Shown: positions 56,729 through 64,000 of the stretch, piece after piece
How positions within the stretch are numbered: the stretch's first letter is position 1
How the letters are laid out: the number at the start of each line of letters is the position of its first letter
NCBI GenBank assembly: GCA_947683625.1
Contig: CANTUR010000629.1
Coordinates: 965,501-1,029,500 of the forward strand
Reading direction: 5' to 3'
DNA: 64,000 nucleotides
Origin: Mallotus nudiflorus
Lineage: Eukaryota; Streptophyta; Magnoliopsida; Malpighiales; Euphorbiaceae
Made by a program: the position numbers and the translations under genes
The notes under the pieces: generated by a model
What the model was told of the DNA's origin: nothing
The model's database searches: none
Seen by the model: the letters and a program-made list of their open reading frames with translations, nothing else

Positions 56729-58834
56729 ACAGGACATTTTGCCAGATCGTGTCCTTATCCCGGATATCAGCAGCAGCAGATTCCGCGATTCCCACAACAG
56801 TCGATTGCTAGTGCAGCACCCGTGCCATTTCAGTTACCACCAGCTCAGCATCAGAGTTCTACTCAGTTTGTTCCACAGCAGAGTCGTGGTAGAGGTACTA
56901 GAGGAGGTACCCGAGGTGTTGGCCAGGCTTCTACCAGTCAGCAGGGAGGTCGAGGCCAGGCCAGAGTTTTTCATCTGACTCAGCAGGATGCTCAGGCATC
57001 TAATGCAGTCGTGGCAGGTATTCTTTCTGTTTGTTACCTGGATGCTTTGGTTTTGTTTGATCCGGGTGCCACGCATTCGTTTATTTCTCCTATTTTTGCT
57101 TCTAAATCTTGTTGGCAAGCTTCGAGGATGGCTTTTCCTTTGTCTGTTGCCACTCCTCTGAGTGATTCTTTGGACGCCGATATTGTTCTTTCTGGTTGTC
57201 CAGTTCTCGTGGGAGATAGAGAATTACCCGCCGATTTGATTTTGTTGGATGTGATGGAGTTTGATGTTATTCTGGGAATGGATTGGTTGTCTCAGCACTT
57301 TGCCGTGGTTGATTGCAGGAATAAGGAGGTGATTTTTAGAATTCCTGGTGAAGTAGAATTTAAGTTTGTTGGTGACAGGAGTTCAGCACCTCAGAATCTT
57401 ATTTCTGTTATTTCAGCTAGGAAGTTGTTGAGGAAAGGTTGTCAGGGGTTTTTGGCATTGGTTAGGGATACGTCAGTGGAGAAGTTGTCACTCACAGATG
57501 TTCCTGTTGCTTGTGAGTTTCCTGATGTTTTTCCCGAGGAGTTGCCAGGTTTACCACCTCATAGAGAGATTGAGTTCTGTATAGATGTGGTTCCAGGTGT
57601 TACTCCTATATCTATGCCACCCTATCGTATGGCTCCTGCAGAGTTGAGAGAGTTGAAGGAGCAGTTGCAAGAGTTGTTGGAGAAGGGTTTTATCAGACCT
57701 AGTGTTTCTCCTTGGGGTGCACCAGTCCTGTTTGTGAAGAAGAAGGATGGTACCCTGAGACTGTGCATTGACTACAGAGAGTTGAATAAGGTGACAGTGA
57801 AGAATAAGTATCCTCTCCCGAGGATAGATGATTTGTTTGATCAGCTCCAGGGTGCACAATTCTTTTCTAAGGTTGACTTGAGGTCGGGTTATCATCAGCT
57901 GCGGATTAGTGAAGCTGATATTCCTAAGACAGCTTTCCGCACTCGATATGGTCATTATGAGTTTCTGGTGATGTCTTTTGGTTTGACTAATGCACCAGCA
58001 GCTTTTATGGACCTGATGAACAGAGTATTCCGACCGTATGTGGATCAGTTTGTGGTAGTCTTCATTGATGATATACTGGTATATTCAAGGAGTATGGAAG
58101 AGCACGTATATCATTTGAGGATTGTACTACAGACACTGAGAGATCATCAGCTTTATGCTAAATTCTCGAAGTGTGATTTCTGGATGGAGAGTGTTTCTTT
58201 TCTTGGACACGTAGTGTCTAAAGAAGGTATTCAGGTTGATCCACAGGTTGAAGCAGTATCTGAGTGGCCTAGACCTACTTCAGTTACTGAGATTCGGAGT
58301 TTTCTGGGTTTAGCCGGGTATTATAGGCGGTTTGTGCAGGATTTTTCCAGGATAGCAGCCCCTATGACTCGCTTGACTCAGAAGAATGTTAGATTCGAGT
58401 GGTCAGAAGCTTGTGAGAATAGTTTTCAGTTGTTGAAGGAGAAGTTGACCACAGCGCCAGTATTAGCTTTGCCTAATAGTGTGGATAAGTTCACAGTTTA
58501 CTGTGATGCCTCTAGAATTGGTCTTGGTTGTGTGTTGATGCAGAATGGAAGGGTGATAGCCTATGCTTCGAGGCAGTTGAAGAAGCATGAGCAAAACTAT
58601 CCCACACATGATCTGGAGATGGCTGCAGTGATCTTTGCTTTGAAGATTTGGAGACATTATTTGTACGGGGTGACTTGTGAGATATTTACTGATCACAAGA
58701 GCCTTAAGTACATTTTCCAGCAGCGAGATCTGAATTTGAGGCAGAGAAGATGGTTGGAACTGTTGAAGGATTATGATTGCGAGATTCTTTACCATCCGGG
58801 TAAGGCTAATTGTGGTAGCAGATGCCTTGAGTAG
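56729..58834 (+). CDS. Pol of A1: protease, reverse transcriptase, RNase H
   Basis: Same frame as Gag after the TAG. Protease: 'ALVLFDPGATHSFIS' at about 57044 (Asp codon 57059; the usual S/T after Asp is Pro, as in many plant relatives), 'VILGMDWL' near 57270. RT: 'FPDVFPEELPGLPP' (57519) to 'YAKFSKCDFW', with 'LCIDYRELNKVTVKN', 'FSKVDLRSGYHQLRI' and the catalytic FIDD at 58061-58072. RNase H: 'VYCDASRIGLGCVLMQNG' (58495 on), 'HDLEMAAVIFALKIWRHYLYG' in part, 'TDHKSLKYIF'. A one-base insertion at about 58812 (AATTGTGG for AATGTGG) shifts the frame and ends it at 58834. Makes element cDNA. Confidence 0.9.
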   Translation, partial: TGHFARSCPYPGYQQQQIPRFPQQSIASAAPVPFQLPPAQHQSSTQFVPQQSRGRGTRGGTRGVGQASTSQQGGRGQARVFHLTQQDAQASNAVVAGILSVCYLDALVLFDPGATHSFISPIFASKSCWQASRMAFPLSVATPLSDSLDADIVLSGCPVLVGDRELPADLILLDVMEFDVILGMDWLSQHFAVVDCRNKEVIFRIPGEVEFKFVGDRSSAPQNLISVISARKLLRKGCQGFLALVRDTSVEKLSLTDVPVACEFPDVFPEELPGLPPHREIEFCIDVVPGVTPISMPPYRMAPAELRELKEQLQELLEKGFIRPSVSPWGAPVLFVKKKDGTLRLCIDYRELNKVTVKNKYPLPRIDDLFDQLQGAQFFSKVDLRSGYHQLRISEADIPKTAFRTRYGHYEFLVMSFGLTNAPAAFMDLMNRVFRPYVDQFVVVFIDDILVYSRSMEEHVYHLRIVLQTLRDHQLYAKFSKCDFWMESVSFLGHVVSKEGIQVDPQVEAVSEWPRPTSVTEIRSFLGLAGYYRRFVQDFSRIAAPMTRLTQKNVRFEWSEACENSFQLLKEKLTTAPVLALPNSVDKFTVYCDASRIGLGCVLMQNGRVIAYASRQLKKHEQNYPTHDLEMAAVIFALKIWRHYLYGVTCEIFTDHKSLKYIFQQRDLNLRQRRWLELLKDYDCEILYHPGKANCGSRCLE

Positions 58835-59860
58835 GAAGTCCTCAGGTAGTCTTGCTCACATCGGTGTTGAGAGGAGACCATTGATCCAGGAGTTGCATTT
58901 GTTGGTGGATCAAGGTCTGATGATGAAGATCAGTAGATCAGGTGGACTGTTAGCTCAGTTTAAAGTACGATCTGTGCTAAGGGATAGGATTAAAGCAGCT
59001 CAGAGCCGAGATCCTATTCTGGAAGAGCTTGCAGAGAATGTCAGAGCAGGGAAGTTCACTGATTTCACACTCGATGATGATGGTGTGTTGTGGATCAGTG
59101 GTAGATTGTGTGTTCCTGATGTGGATGATTTGAGAGAAGAGATTTTAGAGGAAGCACATTCTACAGCCTACAGCGTTCATCCTGGTGTTACTAAGATGTA
59201 CCACAGTATCAGAGATCTATACTGGTGGGATGGATTGAAGAAGGATGTTGCTGATTATGTTGCTAAGTGCTTGACTTGTCAGCAAGTGAAAGCCGAACAT
59301 CAGAAGCCTTCTGGGAAGCTTCAGCCTCTTCCTATTCCCGAGTGGAAGTGGGAAAGGATAGCTATGGATTTTGTAGTCGGTTTACCTCGTTCGAAGGATG
59401 GATACGATTCCATCTGGGTGATTGTAGACAGATTGACGAAGTCTGCACATTTCTTGCCTGTGAAAGCCACATATTCAGTTGCTAGATTGGCGAAGTTGTA
59501 CGTGAAGCATATTGTATGCCTTCATGGAGTACCTGTGTCCATTGTGTCAGATAGAGGTTCAGTGTTTACTTCTCGTTTTTGGCAGAAGTTGCAGGAAGCG
59601 ATGGGCACTAGGTTGGATTTCAGTACTGCTTTTCATCCTCAGACAGATGGTCAGTCTGAGAGGACGATCCAGACACTGGAAGATATGTTGAGGATGTGTG
59701 TCTTGGATTTGGGAGGTAGCTGGGATGATCATTTGTCGCTTGTTGAGTTTGCATATAATAACAGCTACCATAGCAGTATTGGCATGGCACCATATGAGGC
59801 GTTGTATGGAAGGAAGTGTAGATCCCCGTTGAGTTGGGATGAGATTGGTGAGGAGAGCTT
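58813..59860 (+). CDS. Integrase of A1 (zinc domain and catalytic core)
   Basis: Second frame, after the +1 shift. It begins with 'VVADALSRKSSGSLAHIG'. Zinc-binding HHCC: 'EEAHSTAYSVHPGVTKMYH' and 'CLTCQQVK' (about 59148-59290). Core: first Asp in 'IAMDFVVGLPRS' (about 59365), second in 'IVSDRGSVFTSRFW' (about 59549), and Glu in 'HPQTDGQSERTIQ' with 35 residues between, so the D,D35E triad is complete. Another one-base insertion at about 59857 (GAGGAGAGC for GAGAGAGC) moves the reading to the third frame. Integrase inserts the cDNA into the genome. Confidence 0.9.
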
Positions 59861-60408
59861 TGACTGGACCAGAGATGGTTCAGGATGCTGCAGAGAAAGT
59901 CGCCGTGATCAAGCGCAGATTAGAGATCGCAGTTAGCAGACAGAAGAGTTATGCGGATCCTAGGCGCAGAGATGTGGAGTTTCAGGTTGGAGATTTCGTT
60001 TTTCTGAAAGTATCTCCGATGAAGGGTGTGATGAGATTTGGTAGGAAGGGTAAGTTAGCACCGAGATATATTGGACCGTTTGAGATTCTGGAGAGAATTG
60101 GCACTGTTGCATATCGGTTGGATTTGCCTCCGAGTATGTCGCAGGTGCATCCAGTATTTCATATCTCGATGTTGAGGAAGTATATCTCAGATCCTTCACA
60201 TGTGTTGCAACCTGACAGTGTGGAAGTGAGTGAAGATTTGACGTTTGTGGAAGAACCTGTGGCGATCGTTGATTTTCAAGTTCGACAGTTGCGATCGAAG
60301 CAGATTCCGATGGTCAAGGTTTTGTGGCGTAGCGACAGAGTTGAAGAACATACGTGGGAGACTGAAGCTGAGATGCGAGCTTCTTACCCGTATCTCTTTC
60401 CTTCCTGA
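59861..60408 (+). CDS. Integrase C-terminus and chromodomain of A1
   Basis: Third frame: 'ALTGPEMVQDAAEKVAVIKR', 'QKSYADPRRRDVEFQVGDFV', the GPF/Y-type part 'KLAPRYIGPFEILERIG', 'HPVFHISMLRKYISDPSHVL', and a chromodomain-like tail (about 60255-60405) with 'IPMVKVLWRSDRVEEHTWE' and 'YPYLFPS'. Ends TGA at 60408. The chromodomain of such elements is thought to bind modified histone tails and bias insertion to heterochromatin. It matches the tails of B1 and C in this window. Confidence 0.9.
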
Positions 60409-60450
60409 TTCTGTAATCTTGTTTTTAGAATTCGGGGACGAATTCTTGTA

Positions 60451-60462
60451 AGGGGGGAAGAC
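60451..60462 (+). other. Polypurine tract of A1
   Basis: AGGGGGGAAGAC directly before TGTAATATCCCG. Confidence 0.88.
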
Positions 60463-61908
60463 TGTAATATCCCGTAATTTTAAAAATATTTTTACACTGT
60501 ACCGGGATATGCAGTGTCAGTGATTTTTGTATTTTATATGATATTTTTATGAGTTAATATGTATTTTAAACCTATTTTAATTACTGTCTATTATTTTCAG
60601 TATTTTACGTAAAATTTTCCCGGGACTTTCATTTTCGGGGAAATTTCCACGTAAACAATGTATTATTAATTATTTTAAATGTATTTACGGGTTTGCATGA
60701 ACTCATACATATTTTTAAATTATTAAATAAAGCCTGTGTGTGTATATTTAATTAGGGTTTATTATTACCCTAATATTTTATTATTTATTTATTATTATTT
60801 GATTATTTTATTTATTATTAAATTATTAAAATTTATTATTTATTAATATTTAATTATTTTAATTTATTTTATTTTTTTCTTTTTCTTTTTTTTTTCTTTT
60901 TCTTTTTCTTTCTTTTTCTTTTTCTTTCTCTTTCCTTTTCTTTCTTTTTCTTCTTCTTCTTCTTCTTCTTTTTCTTCCCGTGGGTGCGTGAGCGCCGGCC
61001 ACATTCTCACCGTCGTTTCTCCCTCCTCCGGCCACCGTTTTCGACACCGCCGATCTCTATCTTCTCCTTGAGCTCCGGTGAGTGTTATTCTAGCTTTTGT
61101 TTGAGCTAAAACGGTCTAGAATTGCTTAGGTTTTGAGTTGAATATTTCGGCCACTTTTGGTTTTCGATTTTTTTGAGCTTCAATTTGGATGATTCATGGA
61201 AACTTCCTTCACAAATGTTGTTCCTGGTAGTTTAATCTTCATGTATGAATTTTTGTAGAATTTTTGGAGGTTGTTTGGATTTTTGGGTATTTTTGAATAT
61301 TTTAATATTATTTTCGAATTTTCGGAAATTAATTATTTAAATTATGAAATTGGAGTTTATGGTTGAATTAGGTGTTGAAATGAATTATAGGAATTTATTT
61401 GGAATTTTTATGAATTTCTAAGTATTTATTTTTAATTATTGAAGTTTATGTGATTTTGTAAAATTAAGTTAATTGTGTTTTTATTTGAATTTAATTGGTT
61501 AATTGAGTTAAATATTTATGTTATTGATAAATATGTTGAGAAAATTAATTTTGGATAATTGTATGATTTTTAGTGAATTTTTGAAGTAATTTAGGTATAT
61601 ATATATATATAGGGGTATTTTGGTAATTTTACCCTAAATTGGCTAAAAATGTAATTTAATTGGTTTTAATATTTATTTAAGGTATAAAAATGATTTCTAC
61701 AAAATATTTGGTATTTTTAACTAATTAAAACTATTTTTCGTGAATTATTTTCAATTATATATATAATATACGGTTTTTCAAATAAAATGAGTTTTAATCG
61801 ATTTTTATAGTGTTTCAAGGTCAATTATGTAATTTTTATTTATAAAATGTATTTTTATGATTTAAGGATATTTTTGGTATATTTGAATATATTTTCTGTG
61901 TTTGTGGA

Positions 61909-62097
61909 CCCCGGTCGACAGATTGTAGTCTGGAGTCCGACCGAGGGGTTGTGATTGTTTATGGTGTTATTTTCGAAGTGTATTTTCTTTGCAGGGTCGG
62001 CTCTACTCTTTTGAGTAGAGAGATGTCCGTTTTACAGGGGAGGTTCTGCCGGATTTCCGGTAGAATTCTCGTAAAACGTGATATCCAGTCGAACCCT
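61909..62097 (+). other. Predicted structured RNA modules I and II (A1 3' LTR)
   Basis: Same pairings as at 53801-53989 (module I 61909-61948, module II 61993-62097), unchanged. Confidence 0.5.
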
Positions 62098-62744
62098 AAT
62101 TTCCGATTCTGTGTTGAATACTCTAGATTGAATTCTAGGATTTCTGTTAGGGTTATTCTGATGTCGAGTAATTATTTCTTGTTTAGTTGCGCCGAGACCG
62201 AGGGTTAGTGGACCAGGCCCGTCGGACCTGTCTCGTGGAGCGCAGTAGGTGAGTTACTATATTATATATATATGCTTAGGATGCATGATTTAGAAAATGC
62301 ATGTTTTATTTTGACTAAATATGCATAAATAACATGATTTATATTCAAGTATATTTTTGGTATATTTTTGGTATATAATAAATTATATACATGTTTTATT
62401 AATAAAATATATTTAAAATGTTTTTAAATATATTTTTAGTTTAATTCATGATTTGATTGAATTTATTTGACGTATATATATACTCAAAATATACCTGGTT
62501 TATGTTTGGTATATTTTCGGTATATATATGGTTTATATTGTTGATTTATTTAAATTCATGCATCATGTATTTGTGAATGAATGTTTTATTATTTATTACT
62601 GAAAGATATCAATAGAACGTGCTACCTAGTGGGCAGCACTAGGACCGAGTACGTACCGGTACGCCTATAGTATTTAGGCTTTATTACTGACTATTTGTGG
62701 ATATCGATTTGATTATGATTATTGATATGTGAGATGTGGTTTGG

Positions 62745-62844
62745 GTGTGATTGCTGGAGCTCGGTTGACCAAGTGTCTCGGGGCCAATCACACTGGCAGT
62801 TAGACTGCTGGAGCTCGGTTGACTTAGTGTCTCGGGGCCAGTCT
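62745..62844 (+). repeat. Two hairpin units in A1 3' LTR
   Basis: Same two units as at 54637-54736, with identical closing stems. Confidence 0.6.
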
Positions 62845-63564
62845 ACTGTCCATATGGATTAAGTGGATATATTTGGAATTAGTGAGCCTGTATGGCTAGA
62901 GTGTTGTTTAACACTATTTTTCTGAGGTTGCGATATTCTAGGGTTCTATGTGATCCTTCATAAAAGTTGATTTTCAGACAAAATATATAAAATGATTTTT
63001 CTGCATCTGTATGAACTTGCCTGTATATATACATATTACTCATATACTGTTGACTGTATGCATTATCACTTAGAATGTATGTATATATACTATAGTAATT
63101 CACTCAGTGAGGTCTGACTCCCCTCCGTTGACTATTTTTCAGGAGAGTCAACTTCCTCAGACCTCAGTAGCAGGTCGATACGCCGGATTTCTTCCGCCCC
63201 GGCTTCTTTATGTAAATTGTCTACTTGAGTCTTATTTATTTTATCTAGACACTGCAGTAGCTGTAAATTACAGTATTGGATTTTATGTACTTTATTTTAA
63301 AGAGATGTATTATGTTAAAACTGGATTTGTATAAAGATTATACATTTATGAGATTATATGCGATGTGATGAGTTTTGAATTAAATCCAGTTGATATGGAT
63401 GATATTGTAATATTTATGATTTTTATTTTCCGCTGCATATTATATATTTTTATTGTTGTTATTGCATATTTATTTTATTTTTAGGCTTGCTACGGGTTCC
63501 GGATTCGAAAGAATTCCCGTTCCCTAGCGCCGGTCATGACTCCTGTTTTGGGTCGTGACAAAGT

Positions 63565-63576
63565 TGGTATCAGAGC
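63565..63576 (+). other. Primer-binding site of the second A unit
   Basis: TGGTATCAGAGC four bases after the shared LTR; same spacing as at 55457. Confidence 0.92.
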
Positions 63577-63774
63577 GAAGTTCGTATCAGAATGGAGTTC
63601 TGTGTCAGGGCTTAGTTATGTGAGTTGTGGCCCTAGTTTTAAAGTTGTGTTTTCTGTTGGACTACTGCAGTGTATTAGGTTCGAGTATGTCTTGATGAGT
63701 ATTCCTTGCTGTAGTTTTCAGCGTTATTCCTCCGTTGTCTGTTTTGTCTGAATCTTTCCGTTTGTCTTTTCAGA

Positions 63775-64000
63775 ATGAGGAGGCGAGCGCGTGTCGCTCC
63801 ACCGGTCGTTGAGGCCGAGGATGATGAGTCTTTTCAGGACGAGGTTTTACCTCCTGAGCAGCCAGTTAGACGTAGAGGTCGTGGCAGAGGTAGACCTCGA
63901 GGAGCGGCAGGTCGCCGTAGGCAGAGAGAGTTACAGGACGAGGAGCCTGTTGAGCCTGAGTTTGATGTTCCTGTTCCTCCAGTTGTTCAGCCTGCCTATC
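63775..64000 (+). CDS. Gag of the second A unit, N-terminal part (window end)
   Basis: Starts at ATG 63775 after the same TTTTCAG tract and reads, as far as the window goes (75 codons), the same Arg/Gly-rich Gag N-terminus as 55667. By eye the leader and coding bases 63561-64000 are identical to 55453-55892. Whether this unit also has the TAG in the zinc knuckle cannot be seen. Confidence 0.9.
   Translation, partial: MRRRARVAPPVVEAEDDESFQDEVLPPEQPVRRRGRGRGRPRGAAGRRRQRELQDEEPVEPEFDVPVPPVVQPAY

Larger units (their letters stand above)
52354..63560 (+). mobile_element. Gypsy element A1 (Tekay/Del-like chromovirus), near complete
   Basis: Order: 5' LTR, PBS, leader, Gag, protease, RT, RNase H, integrase, chromodomain, PPT, 3' LTR. 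The LTRs (3,099 and 3,098 bp) differ at about six places that I could see, so insertion or last conversion was recent. The coding region is broken by one TAG and two +1 shifts. The 3' LTR is directly followed by another PBS and leader at 63561, so A1 is one unit of a tandem array. The left flank is an inverted LTR of the same family. Clade call rests on the C-terminal chromodomain and the D,D35E integrase. Confidence 0.93.
60463..63560 (+). mobile_element. Shared LTR: 3' LTR of A1 and 5' LTR of the next unit
   Basis: 3,098 bp, almost identical to 52354-55452. It ends GGGTCGTGACA and is directly followed by AAG and a PBS, exactly as the 5' LTR is. One LTR therefore serves two internal regions. 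Confidence 0.93.

Overview
This window is repeat-dense nuclear DNA of a flowering plant, most likely a eudicot. It is strongly AT-rich and almost entirely built from LTR retrotransposons, a LINE, organelle-derived DNA and a few broken plant genes. Plant origin is shown by chromodomain Ty3/Gypsy elements primed by initiator-Met tRNA, plant-type Ty1/Copia elements, a jacalin-lectin gene, a DC1 (Cys/His-rich C1) gene and plastid fragments (ycf1, rpoC2, ndhK, atpI, 23S rRNA). I could not identify the species. I see no intact host gene.

Layout. 1-613: 3' end of a Copia element with its LTR. 614-2202: AT-rich DNA with microsatellites and a possible minus-strand coding remnant. 2203-8700: a decayed minus-strand LINE whose centre is replaced by an old Gypsy LTR (3555-6422). 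8700-9570: a glycine-rich coding remnant. 9570-17227: a heavily mutated Gypsy element (C) with a 2.3 kb 3' LTR. 17228-20119: the 5' half of a minus-strand Copia element. 20120-23951 and 33309-33661: two diverged copies of a jacalin-lectin locus, one broken by a Copia element (21003-22525), the other by a 9.4 kb Gypsy element (B1, 23952-33308, 5-bp target duplication). 35550-37577: a probable solo LTR. 37830-39393: a DC1-domain pseudogene. 39418-40960: a tandem duplication. 41405-41937: a mosaic of plastid DNA. 42149-45206: a solo LTR of family A with a perfect 5-bp target duplication. 46325-64000: a nested stack of elements ending in a young family A chromovirus (A1, 52354-63560).

A1 is a Tekay/Del-like chromovirus: LTR, PBS, Gag, protease, reverse transcriptase, RNase H, integrase, chromodomain, PPT, LTR. 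Its two 3.1 kb LTRs differ at only about six places that I could see, yet its reading frame has one nonsense codon and two +1 shifts. Its 3' LTR is followed at once by a second PBS and gag leader, so it is the first unit of a tandem array with a period of about 8,108 bp and shared LTRs.

The most unusual signal is non-coding. The LTRs of families A and B, although diverged, share three modules that fold on paper into RNA-like structures: a 9-12 bp hairpin with a conserved loop, a roughly 100-nt three-way junction, and a tandem row of hairpins. Several stem positions differ between copies by paired changes that keep the pairing. I know of no named RNA family for these, but I could not search.
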